64,000 bases of DNA from Eisenbergiella sp900555195. GTDB lineage: Bacteria; Bacillota; Clostridia; Lachnospirales; Lachnospiraceae. The stretch lies in the NCBI GenBank assembly GCA_902492555.1, contig CABUMH010000004.1, positions 6,438-70,437 of the forward strand, given 5' to 3'. The position numbers and the translations under genes were made by a program. Below are positions 50,455 through 58,339 of the stretch, piece by piece. Position 1 is the stretch's first letter; every line of letters begins with the position of its first letter. The notes beneath the pieces were generated by a model. The model did no database searches. It was not told where the DNA came from and was given only the letters and a program-made list of their open reading frames with translations.

Positions 50455-51963
50455 ATGCTTTACTTTTTATCCGCATTCATCATTTTCATGTTATTCCTGA
50501 TTGTTCAGCGGGATATGCGTACTTCTGTGAAATATCTGGTGAGTACGGTCTTTTTTTATGCCCTGGCCATCCTTCTTATGATCCTGTATCTGTCCAAAGA
50601 TGTCCGTTACTATAACATTCTTGAAAATTATTTCCAGCTCCCAAGAACCACCTGGAAAACGCTCATGTTCCTTCCCATCTCCAAGGAAATGCTGATCCGA
50701 TTTATGAATCTGTTTTCTCTGCTTACCATATTTTTCGGCTGCCTTTTCTCTCTGACTTACCAGAATAAAAATGTGGCCAACAGGGTAAGGTCCTATCGGA
50801 AAGTCATCGGCATCCTGCTGCTTGTGGAATTTATTCTCTATGATCCCCTTACGGAAAAATTCCTGTACATTTTTTTCTATCCCTATATCATGGACAGCGG
50901 GCAGTACAAACTGTTTCTGAATGTCACACACCTGCTGACCATGCTGATAAATACCATCTTCATTTTGATCAGTATCCTGAACCTGTTTCAGGCGAACCGG
51001 CAGATTTACTCTTTTCCTTATTTTAAATATTTTGCCTATGGAGAAACCTTCAGCTATACGCTCATTATGATTTCCTACATGGTTCTGTTCGGCCAGATTC
51101 CGGAACACATGATCCGTTACTCCAAGATCGCCGGTTATACCAGCTACACTTCGCTCACCCTGCTGAGCAATACAGCCGTGTACATGGTTTTTCCCTATTA
51201 TCTGTTCTTCGCAGCCCTGCTGATGGGAGCCAGCATCATCATGCTGGCCATAGTCAGCCGCAAGATCAATAATAAGGATTTTACCATGTCCAGGCAGATT
51301 GATGCCTCCAACACCACTTCAAAGACTTTCTGCCATTATATGAAGAATGAACTTCTGGCCCTTCAGGCAGAGATCCAGATGCTGGAGGTGGCGCCCGAAA
51401 ATCAAAGCGAGGTGGCGCATATCACTGAGCGCTGCAAAAACCTGTATGACCGGCTGGATATCATACATCGCAGCACCAAAACATCCAAGCTCACTCTGGA
51501 AAGCACGAACCTGGAAGCCCTGCTTCAGAAGATGACCGAGCGCATGGCATCCGACCTGAAGGACTGCAAGGTAAGCATCCGCACCGCTGGGCAAATTCCT
51601 GAAGTGATGGTGGATGCCAACTATTTTGAGCAGGCAGTGCACAACATCGTAACCAATGCCATTGACGCCATGAACAATGTGCCGAAAGAACGCAGGCATC
51701 TTATCTTCACCCTGCGGGCCATTGACCACTGGATCGCGCTTTCCATTACCGATACAGGCCCCGGGATCACTCAAAAAAATCTGCCTCACATTTTCGATCC
51801 CTTCTTTTCTTCCCAGCCCATAGCGGAACATTGGGGAATCGGCCTGACTATGACATACCGTATTATCAAAGCGCACAACGGAAGAATCACTGTGGAAAGC
51901 CGGGAAGGAAAAGGAACCACTTTCCGCATCCTTCTTCCCAATCTCGCAAAACTGATCATATAA
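50455..51963 (+). CDS. Sensor histidine kinase with multi-pass membrane domain
   Basis: A 502-residue sensor. The first 275 residues hold about seven or eight transmembrane helices (YFLSAFIIFMLFLIVQRDMR at the start). The kinase core begins with the probable phospho-histidine in TFCHYMKNELLALQAEIQML. The ATPase domain has N-box VHNIVTNAIDAMNNV, and G-boxes ITDTGPGITQKNLPHIFDPF and HWGIGLTMTYRIIKAHNGRI. It is cotranscribed with the response regulator 16 bases downstream. It diverges from the sugar transporter operon and may sense that sugar or its products. Confidence 0.9.
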   Translation: MLYFLSAFIIFMLFLIVQRDMRTSVKYLVSTVFFYALAILLMILYLSKDVRYYNILENYFQLPRTTWKTLMFLPISKEMLIRFMNLFSLLTIFFGCLFSLTYQNKNVANRVRSYRKVIGILLLVEFILYDPLTEKFLYIFFYPYIMDSGQYKLFLNVTHLLTMLINTIFILISILNLFQANRQIYSFPYFKYFAYGETFSYTLIMISYMVLFGQIPEHMIRYSKIAGYTSYTSLTLLSNTAVYMVFPYYLFFAALLMGASIIMLAIVSRKINNKDFTMSRQIDASNTTSKTFCHYMKNELLALQAEIQMLEVAPENQSEVAHITERCKNLYDRLDIIHRSTKTSKLTLESTNLEALLQKMTERMASDLKDCKVSIRTAGQIPEVMVDANYFEQAVHNIVTNAIDAMNNVPKERRHLIFTLRAIDHWIALSITDTGPGITQKNLPHIFDPFFSSQPIAEHWGIGLTMTYRIIKAHNGRITVESREGKGTTFRILLPNLAKLII

Positions 51964-51979
51964 ACTGGAGGGAATACCG

Positions 51980-52693
51980 ATGAAAGACCAAATGATACGC
52001 GTGCTGATCGCAGAAGATATGGAACCGATTCGCCAGCTTTACGCCAAAATCATCTCTTCCGCCGACGATATGGAAATCGTTGCGGATGTGGGAACCGGAG
52101 AGATGGCGGTTAAGAAGGCTCTGGAATATCATCCGGACGTGATCCTGATGGACATTGAAATAGAAAAAAAAGATGCGGGCCTGCGCGCTGTGGAAGAGAT
52201 TTATCATGCCGGCCTCAATCCCAAAATCATCATTCTCACCGTATATGAAGAAGATGAAATGATCTTTACCGCCTTCCAGCTCGGCGTATGTGATTATCTC
52301 CTGAAAAATGCCCCGCAGGAAGAGGTATTGACAAGCATCCGGAACGCTTATCATAACAACAGCCCGCTTCGCCCGGAGCTGGCCACCAAGATCCTGGGAG
52401 AATTCAAACGGGTAAAATCCTATGAGACAAGCTTTCTGTTTGCGGTAAACATTGTCTCTTCACTCACCCAGACAGAACTGGAACTCCTGCGCCTCCTGCT
52501 TGACGGAAAGAGCCGCCGGGAGATCTGCGCCCTGCGCCATGTGGAAATGTCCACTGTCAAAACGCAGGTACACAATATTCTGAAAAAGTTCGGCAAAAAA
52601 TCTATTGATGAGGTGGCCTCCCTCATTCAGTCCATGAACCTTTATGATTTCATCTACAAACAACGTGACGAAAAGAGCGTTCCAAAGCTATAA
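51980..52693 (+). CDS. NarL/FixJ-family response regulator
   Basis: A 237-residue regulator. The receiver has RVLIAEDMEPIRQLYAKIIS, the phosphoacceptor in DVILMDIEIEKKDAGLRAVE, and the lysine region GVCDYLLKNAPQEEV. The C-terminal LuxR-type helix-turn-helix is SSLTQTELELLRLLLDGKSR followed by MSTVKTQVHNILKKFGKKSI. It probably controls the adjacent divergent sugar operon. A strong terminator follows (52723-52747). Confidence 0.93.
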   Translation: MKDQMIRVLIAEDMEPIRQLYAKIISSADDMEIVADVGTGEMAVKKALEYHPDVILMDIEIEKKDAGLRAVEEIYHAGLNPKIIILTVYEEDEMIFTAFQLGVCDYLLKNAPQEEVLTSIRNAYHNNSPLRPELATKILGEFKRVKSYETSFLFAVNIVSSLTQTELELLRLLLDGKSRREICALRHVEMSTVKTQVHNILKKFGKKSIDEVASLIQSMNLYDFIYKQRDEKSVPKL

Positions 52694-52722
52694 CCGCATT
52701 CAGAACGCTCTCTTCACTCATC

Positions 52723-52747
52723 GGCGCCGCAGATGCGGCGCCTTTTT
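52723..52747 (+). terminator. Terminator after the NarL-type regulator
   Basis: GGCGCCGC, loop AGAT, GCGGCGCC, then TTTTTATT. Perfect stem with T run. Confidence 0.85.
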
Positions 52748-52778
52748 ATTCATAATATATATCTGTCCGGAAATTCGA

Positions 52779-53318
52779 TTAATAGTTCTCAGCCTTCACC
52801 TGGAAATATGCCTGCGGATGTGCACAAACCGGGCAAACTTCAGGAGCCTTCTTGCCCACTACGATATGTCCGCAGTTTGAGCACTGCCAGATCACATCTC
52901 CGTCCTTGGAGAATACCAGATCGCCTTCCACATTTGCCAGAAGCTTTCTGTATCTTTCCTCATGCTCCTTCTCGATCGCCGCTACACCCTCAAACAGCCT
53001 TGCAATCTCGTCGAAGCCTTCTTCTCTGGCTTCCTTGGCAAAAGTTGCATACATATCCGTCCACTCATAGTTCTCGCCTTCCGCAGCTGCAGCCAGACAT
53101 TCCGCCGTGCTTCCGATGCCGCCGTTCAAAAGCTTAAACCACATTTTCGCATGCTCTTTTTCATTGTTGGCCGTCTCTTCAAAGATGTTCGCGATCTGAA
53201 CGAAGCCATCTTTTCTCGCTTTGGAAGCGAAATAAGTGTATTTGTTCCTCGCCATGGACTCGCCTGCAAATGCGGTCTCCAGATTCTTCTCGGTCTTCGA
53301 TCCTTTTAATTCTGCCAT
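52779..53318 (-). CDS. rbr: Rubrerythrin
   Basis: A 179-residue peroxide-reducing enzyme of anaerobes. The ferritin-like domain carries diiron ligands in TAFAGESMARNKYTYFASKA, FEETANNEKEHAKMWFKLL and GVAAIEKEHEERYRKLL. The C-terminal rubredoxin-like domain has WQCSNCGHIVVG and EVCPVCAHPQAYF, binding one iron. It protects against hydrogen peroxide using NADH through redox partners. Its promoter is strong and a PerR-like sequence lies just upstream. Confidence 0.96.
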   Translation of the reverse strand: MAELKGSKTEKNLETAFAGESMARNKYTYFASKARKDGFVQIANIFEETANNEKEHAKMWFKLLNGGIGSTAECLAAAAEGENYEWTDMYATFAKEAREEGFDEIARLFEGVAAIEKEHEERYRKLLANVEGDLVFSKDGDVIWQCSNCGHIVVGKKAPEVCPVCAHPQAYFQVKAENY

Positions 53319-53469
53319 GATGCACCCTCCTTTTCTTGAGCAACAGCAGCCCCATCATGCAGCATCCACTGTCCGATGCCGCTACCCACAGTCAGTTTCT
53401 GTTCTTTGGGAATCTTATGAAAAAACACTTTTGCAAAGGAAAACGTTTCCTGTTCCCTTGATGATTCTT

Positions 53470-53498
53470 AGTATACCCAATCCCAACGTATTTGTCAA
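53470..53498 (-). promoter_or_regulatory. Promoter of rubrerythrin
   Basis: On the minus strand TTGACA (53498-53493), 17 bases, TATACT (53475-53470). Near-consensus. The leader is about 150 bases long. Confidence 0.75.
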
Positions 53499-53507
53499 TA
53501 TCAAAAA

Positions 53508-53522
53508 TAGTAATTATTATTA
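53508..53522 (-). promoter_or_regulatory. PerR-box-like sequence upstream of rubrerythrin
   Basis: TAATAATAATTACTA on the minus strand matches the PerR consensus TTATAATNATTATAA at 11 of 14 positions. It lies 10 bases upstream of the -35 box. PerR represses rubrerythrin genes in some clostridia. The region is AT-rich, so chance similarity is possible. Confidence 0.35.
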
Positions 53523-53942
53523 TTTTAGTCTCTGTTCTTTCTCGCTCTCCACGACTTCCCAGTAATAAGCAAGCATATGAGCAATATTCCCCCGGCCTGC
53601 GAACCGTGTTGTATCCATGAAATTTTCATCCACAGTTATCCACTGCAGCGGGTTTTCTTCACCATGGATATCCACATCCTGCAGGAGCGTTCCTGCATAA
53701 ACCTCAAGAACCGTTCCTTCCTTCGGGTAGGAGAGCGTCATCATGTGGAACAGCTGTATCGCATCCCGGCCAATCGCCGTTTCCTCCCACAACTCCCGGT
53801 AGGCCGCATGGTATCCATCCTCACCTGGTTCGATCTTGCCGCCCACCAGATTATAATGTCCCTGATAGGGCGGTTTCTTTCTTTTGCACATCAGAATATT
53901 TCTTTGTTCCCGGTCAAGCACCAGGATCACATTGCAGTTCAC
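53520..53942 (-). CDS. NUDIX hydrolase (MutT-like)
   Basis: A 140-residue pyrophosphohydrolase. The Nudix box is complete: GGKIEPGEDGYHAAYRELWE followed by ETAI (about residues 35-58). The start VILVLDREQRNILMCKRKKP and QGHYNLVGGKI are typical of 8-oxo-dGTP diphosphatase-like members. It could clean oxidised nucleotides, which suits the neighbouring rubrerythrin, but the substrate is not proven. Its stop codon overlaps the PerR-like sequence. Confidence 0.92.
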   Translation of the reverse strand: MNCNVILVLDREQRNILMCKRKKPPYQGHYNLVGGKIEPGEDGYHAAYRELWEETAIGRDAIQLFHMMTLSYPKEGTVLEVYAGTLLQDVDIHGEENPLQWITVDENFMDTTRFAGRGNIAHMLAYYWEVVESEKEQRLK

Positions 53943-54040
53943 TCTGCATCCTCCCCTTCCGGCAGGCAGCGGCGCCGGAAAAGCATGGGAAGCCGCGCGC
54001 CGCCGTTTTCTCAGTCCTTGAATGATTGCGCTCCGTCCGC

Positions 54041-55477
54041 CTAGCCGCGGATAATCTTCTTATAGAAATCCACTCCCTTGGGAAGGGTGCCGATGGATAT
54101 GTTCTCATTCAGGCCATGGATGCTTTCATACTGCTGCTTATTGATATAGAGCGGGGCAAATCGAATGCAGTTTTCGCATACCTCTTTATAATATTTGGCA
54201 TCCGTTCCGCCCGTCATCACATAAGGGCTCACGCCCACGCCGGGATAGATTTCATGCACCGTCTCCTCCACCCTGCGGAATGCTTCCGCCTGATAGTCAA
54301 CCACGGGGCAGGGATAGTCCTTATAAATCACCTCGGTCTGAAGGCCGAACTTTTCAGCTCTTTTCCGGATCAGGTCAATGCTTTCATCTGTGCCCTGATG
54401 CGGGATAAACCGAAGATTTGCCGTTACATAGGCTTCCTGAGGAAGCACATTCAGCCCGTCCGCTCCCTTCGCCATGGTAAAGGCAATGGTGGTATGAAGC
54501 ATAGCAGCACCCGGAGGGCTGATCAGCGGCATCAGTTTAATCAGCAAAGGCTTAAACAGCCACAGATTGGCGAATACGAGTTTCATGCCGAAGTTCATGT
54601 TCGGCGTAAGGCGGCGGAACATTTCCAGGACCGTCGGATTGAAACGGCTTTGGAAGGGATCTTTCTTTTCCACGCTGGCCATGAATTGGCCCAGACGCAC
54701 CAGAGGGGTATTCTTTCCAGGAGCGGAAGCATGCCCGCCCTTTCCCTTTGCGATAAAGCGCAGATCCCCATATCCTTTCTCCAGGACGCCCACCATGGCA
54801 TAGGTACCTTTCACCCCTCCGATGGGTTCCTCCATAATCATGCCGCCTTCATCAATCAGCAAAGACAGCTTTACTCCGTGCTCCTTCAGCCATGCAGCGG
54901 TGAGAGGCGCGCCTTCTCCGCTAAACTCCTCCGTACAGCTGCTGGCGATATAAACGTCTCCCTGCGGATGGAACCCTTCTTTTATCAATTCTTCCACCGC
55001 GGTGAAAATGCAGAACAGGCTTGCCTTGGTATCCACCGTACCCCTTCCCCAAAGTCGGCCTTCTTCATCGATCTTGCCGCCAAAGGGTTCCTGTTCCCAT
55101 TCTCCTGTGGCCTCCACCACATCATGATGGCTCATCAGAAGAATCGGTTCCGCCTTGCCCTGTCCGCTCCATTTAAAAAGCAGGCTTCCGTTAAATACAT
55201 GTTTTTCACAGGTCTGATGCACCAGAGGGAAGAGCTCCTCCAGCACTTTATGAAATTCATAGAACTTCGTCTTATCCGAATCAAACCGGCTGGAGACCGT
55301 TTCCCTACGGATCATTTCCGCCAGCCGTTCTCCGTAAGTTCTGGATCGTTCATCCGTTTTCAGTTCCACTTTCGTATCTCTGGCCGCCGTAGGTTTCAGG
55401 CAGCATGCGCGCAGCACAACGACCGCAGCTGTCAGAAGAATACATCCAATTATAACAGCAATGATTATTCCAGCCAT
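54041..55477 (-). CDS. M20-family metallopeptidase with N-terminal membrane anchor
   Basis: A 478-residue zinc aminoacylase/carboxypeptidase-like protein. One transmembrane helix comes first (AGIIIAVIIGCILLTAAVVV). Metal ligands are histidine in LLMSHHDVVEATGEWEQEPF, aspartate in LWGRGTVDTKASLFCIF, the glutamate pair in SSCTEEFSGEGAPLTAAWL, and a late histidine-containing YESIHGLNENISIG. It resembles PM20D1/carboxypeptidase S-type enzymes. It follows two membrane protein genes with only 2 bases between, so the three may form a unit handling N-acyl amino acids or peptides. Confidence 0.9.
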   Translation of the reverse strand: MAGIIIAVIIGCILLTAAVVVLRACCLKPTAARDTKVELKTDERSRTYGERLAEMIRRETVSSRFDSDKTKFYEFHKVLEELFPLVHQTCEKHVFNGSLLFKWSGQGKAEPILLMSHHDVVEATGEWEQEPFGGKIDEEGRLWGRGTVDTKASLFCIFTAVEELIKEGFHPQGDVYIASSCTEEFSGEGAPLTAAWLKEHGVKLSLLIDEGGMIMEEPIGGVKGTYAMVGVLEKGYGDLRFIAKGKGGHASAPGKNTPLVRLGQFMASVEKKDPFQSRFNPTVLEMFRRLTPNMNFGMKLVFANLWLFKPLLIKLMPLISPPGAAMLHTTIAFTMAKGADGLNVLPQEAYVTANLRFIPHQGTDESIDLIRKRAEKFGLQTEVIYKDYPCPVVDYQAEAFRRVEETVHEIYPGVGVSPYVMTGGTDAKYYKEVCENCIRFAPLYINKQQYESIHGLNENISIGTLPKGVDFYKKIIRG

Positions 55478-55479
55478 TT

Positions 55480-56223
55480 CTACCTCCGTTCCAATTTTCC
55501 TTTTTTAAAGAGCACATATCCGATGGCAAGCGCCATAGCGCCGGAAGGGATGATCAGCAGGCTGGTCTGGGAGATCGCAGCAGGCACCAGCACGCACAGA
55601 AGCGTCATTACCGCCACCGGAATCACAGCAATCTTCGGGCTCTTTGCAAAATATTTCAGTCCCAACGCGCCGAACAGGGCGGGCACCACATTGTCAAAGG
55701 CAGGCACCAGCACAGGATTCTCCAGCACAGGCCGCAGCGGGATCAGAAGCACCACCCCGGCTACGATCACGAGTGTGGTCACAATGGCGCTGGTCGCCAC
55801 GCTGATGGTGGAGATAATCTCATTTTCCGGCGTTCCCACTTTTGTCTTTGCGATATCCCTGGCATTCATGGCGCAAGGGATTTTCATATTGGTCACATTT
55901 CCTGTGATAAAGGTCAGATAACTTCCTCCGGTTCCAAGCATGGGCGTATAAACCAGAAATTCCACAATCGCCACCGGAATATAGATGATGCCCACCTTGG
56001 CAAAACCGATCAGAAAGCCCTGCAGATCCGGCATCACGCCGAATACTGCGCCCATAGCAAAGGGCACGCCCACAAGGAGCACGACGCTTATAATCAGCAT
56101 GGCCCGTCCCAATCGATGCAGGCCGGCATTGAATTCTTCCAGAAACGCTCTCGCCTCTGCCTCGTTCATCTTCGTTTCTTTCTCTTCGTTCGTCTTGCTT
56201 ACATCCATCTTTTTATCTTCCAT
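55480..56223 (-). CDS. Multi-pass membrane protein, partner of the DUF5058 protein
   Basis: A 247-residue protein with a charged N-terminus and about six transmembrane helices (RLGRAMLIISVVLLVGVPFA, GFAKVGIIYIPVAIVEFLVY, ISVATSAIVTTLVIVAGVVL, IAVIPVAVMTLLCVLVPAAI, LIIPSGAMALAIGYVLFKKG). A conserved-looking loop is LGTGGSYLTFITGNVTNMKI followed by PCAMNARDIA. I do not know its function. The tight order with a DUF5058 protein and an M20 peptidase suggests a two-subunit transporter feeding or draining the peptidase. ATG 56223 is chosen for its GGGGGTGT Shine-Dalgarno. Confidence 0.7.
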   Translation of the reverse strand: MEDKKMDVSKTNEEKETKMNEAEARAFLEEFNAGLHRLGRAMLIISVVLLVGVPFAMGAVFGVMPDLQGFLIGFAKVGIIYIPVAIVEFLVYTPMLGTGGSYLTFITGNVTNMKIPCAMNARDIAKTKVGTPENEIISTISVATSAIVTTLVIVAGVVLLIPLRPVLENPVLVPAFDNVVPALFGALGLKYFAKSPKIAVIPVAVMTLLCVLVPAAISQTSLLIIPSGAMALAIGYVLFKKGKLERR

Positions 56224-56236
56224 CTGCCACACCCCC

Positions 56237-56977
56237 TTACGCCAGGTTCATAACCACTGCGGCAACCATGCCCACAAGCATGCTGGCCGCCAGGCTGAAG
56301 TTCTCCAGTACCGATATCCCTTTTTTATTGATAAAATACTCAAATACTGCCATCACAGCCGCTGATACAGCCGCCACCGCAAGGGGCACATAATTCCCGC
56401 TGTCCGTCAGCGTTCCCACATAGGAACCAATATAAGCGCCGCACAAACCTATGAACATGCAGGTGGTCGCATGATCGCCGAATCCCGCTTTTCCGGAGTT
56501 CTCTTTTTTCGGCGCCTTCTGAATTTTCCCCAGATACTTCTTCAGGAAGAAAATACAGCAGAATACGCCTCCCAGAATGCCCACCGTCATGACGAGGGCG
56601 ATGGTTACAAATGCTGTCAGGTTCATTTCCGACAGTCTCAGCCCGCTCAGCCCTACGCTCTGTGCGGCGATTTCCGCCACATTCAGTTCGTACTGCAAAG
56701 CCCCGATAACGGACAGCCTCAGCCAGGAAAGCGGGACTCCAAGCGTGCCGCTCAGAGCGATGACGCCGAGCAGAATGCTGATGCTGGGAAGCAGGGTGAA
56801 TGTTGCGCTCGAAATGATCGCACGCCGCAGCACCTTTCGCTCCATACCGATCGCGATCCCGGCCCGATAGCTCTTGATCAGAAACACAAAACACATAACC
56901 GTAATAAACGTAAGCACAAGTGCCACCATCAGATACAGAGGTCCTGAGTTGACGCTCGCAATATAATCATTATTCAT
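56237..56977 (-). CDS. DUF5058-family membrane protein
   Basis: A 246-residue protein with about six transmembrane segments. It starts NDYIASVNSGPLYLMVALVL. Next come TFITVMCFVFLIKSYRAGIA, SSATFTLLPSISILLGVIAL, a variable loop with LSGLRLSEMNLTAFVTIALV, and KAGFGDHATTCMFIGLCGAY with SYVGTLTDSGNYVPLAVAAV. This matches the layout of DUF5058 proteins. Function unknown. First gene of a three-gene operon with a second membrane protein and an M20 peptidase, under the promoter at 57012-57040. Confidence 0.75.
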   Translation of the reverse strand: MNNDYIASVNSGPLYLMVALVLTFITVMCFVFLIKSYRAGIAIGMERKVLRRAIISSATFTLLPSISILLGVIALSGTLGVPLSWLRLSVIGALQYELNVAEIAAQSVGLSGLRLSEMNLTAFVTIALVMTVGILGGVFCCIFFLKKYLGKIQKAPKKENSGKAGFGDHATTCMFIGLCGAYIGSYVGTLTDSGNYVPLAVAAVSAAVMAVFEYFINKKGISVLENFSLAASMLVGMVAAVVMNLA

Positions 56978-57011
56978 GAAAACTCCTTATCCGCGCTCAT
57001 TTCTGCGCACT

Positions 57012-57040
57012 TTTATGAACATATCAGAAATCTGTGTCAA
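57012..57040 (-). promoter_or_regulatory. Promoter of the DUF5058 operon
   Basis: On the minus strand TTGACA (57040-57035), 17 bases, CATAAA (57017-57012), about 35 bases before the start codon. Confidence 0.55.
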
Positions 57041-57046
57041 CCGTGC

Positions 57047-57076
57047 GCAGCGGGACGCCTCTCGGCGTCCCGCTGC
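57047..57076 (-). terminator. Hairpin after ackA
   Basis: GCAGCGGGACGCC, loop TCTC, GGCGTCCCGCTGC: a perfect 13-bp stem. The minus strand lacks a T run (GCACGG follows), so termination may rely on stem strength. It sits directly between the ackA stop and the next promoter. Confidence 0.6.
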
Positions 57077-57108
57077 ATTCTTATCAACATATTACACGGG
57101 TTAGCGCA

Positions 57109-58308
57109 TCAGCGGCTGCACAACCTGACCGTCTCCCGTGCGATGGCCAATTCTTCATTGGTGGGAACCACCATGGTCACCACCTTTGCATCTTCGTCCG
57201 AAAGGATAACCTCTTCCCCGCGGATCTTATTCTTCTCCGGATCAATATTCGTTCCCAGGAAACCGATATATTCCGCGATCAGTGCGCGCACTTCCGCGTT
57301 GTTCTCTCCTACGCCAGCGGTAAAGACGATCGCATCCACGCCGCACATAGCCGCCGCATAAGCGCCGATGTATTTGCCCACGCGATAGGCATACGCTTCC
57401 AGCGCCGCTGCCGCCTGATCATTTCCGCTGCCTGCCGCTTCCACCAGATCCCTGAAGTCGCTGGAACAGCCATTTGAAAGCCCCAGGACTCCGGATTTCT
57501 TATTGCAGATATCGATCACCTGCGCAGCGTCCAATCCCTCTTTCTGCGCAAGGAAAGAAACAATGGCGGGATCCATATCGCCGCTTCTGGTTCCCATAAT
57601 TAATCCTTCCAGAGGGGTCAGACCCATGGAGGTATCCACGGATTCACCGTATTTTACCGCAGATACGGATGCGCCGTTGCCCAGATGGCAGATGATGATG
57701 CGCAGATCCTCTCTGCTCTTCCCCAAAATCTCAGCCGCCCGCCTGGAGACAAAATCATGGCTGGTGCCATGGAAGCCATAGCGCCTGATTTTGTATTTCT
57801 CATAATATTCATAAGGGAGGCCGTACAGATAGGCCTTCTTCGGCATGGTCTGATGAAAAGCCGTATCAAAGACCGCCACCATCGGCACGCCCGGCATGAT
57901 CTGCATGCAGGAACGGATGCCGATCAGGTTGGCCGGATTGTGCAGCGGCGCCAGATCGCTGCATTCTTCGATTCCCCGCATCACCTCTTCATCAATCAAT
58001 ACAGAGCCGGAGAAGCGCTCTCCTCCGTGCACCACACGATGTCCCACCGCGCCGATCTCGGACAGGGAAGCGATGACGCCCTCCTTCTCGTCCGTCAATT
58101 TTTTGATTACCAGTTCCACCGCAGCGGTATGATCCGGCATATCCGCAATTTCCTTTACTTTTTCTCCGCCCGCCTTCTGATGGGCGATGTTGCTTCCGTC
58201 AATGCCGATCCGCTCGCACAGACCCTTGGCCAGAACTTCTTCCGTATCGCTGTCGATGAGCTGATATTTCAGGGAAGAACTTCCGCAGTTGATTACCAGT
58301 ATTTTCAT
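57109..58308 (-). CDS. ackA: Acetate kinase
   Basis: This 399-residue enzyme interconverts acetyl phosphate and acetate with ATP/ADP, the last step of acetate fermentation. It shows MKILVINCGSSSLKYQLIDS (signature 1), VGHRVVHGGERFSGSVLIDE (signature 2), the catalytic aspartate in VAVFDTAFHQTMP, YGFHGTSHDFVSRRA and CHLGNGASVSAVKYGESVDT. The usual partner pta is not adjacent. Length is standard. Confidence 0.98.
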   Translation of the reverse strand: MKILVINCGSSSLKYQLIDSDTEEVLAKGLCERIGIDGSNIAHQKAGGEKVKEIADMPDHTAAVELVIKKLTDEKEGVIASLSEIGAVGHRVVHGGERFSGSVLIDEEVMRGIEECSDLAPLHNPANLIGIRSCMQIMPGVPMVAVFDTAFHQTMPKKAYLYGLPYEYYEKYKIRRYGFHGTSHDFVSRRAAEILGKSREDLRIIICHLGNGASVSAVKYGESVDTSMGLTPLEGLIMGTRSGDMDPAIVSFLAQKEGLDAAQVIDICNKKSGVLGLSNGCSSDFRDLVEAAGSGNDQAAAALEAYAYRVGKYIGAYAAAMCGVDAIVFTAGVGENNAEVRALIAEYIGFLGTNIDPEKNKIRGEEVILSDEDAKVVTMVVPTNEELAIARETVRLCSR

Positions 58309-58339
58309 CCTTTATATACCTCCTCTCATCCGGTGGCGA

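Noticed and set aside
54026..55921. A 631-residue open frame on the plus strand
   Set aside because: Antisense to the M20 peptidase and the adjacent membrane protein; composition is that of a shadow.
57047..57076. Perfect 13-bp stem after ackA as a member of the dispersed palindrome family
   Set aside because: It is short, isolated and lacks the TGGCGGCGTTGT core; it looks like a plain terminator stem.
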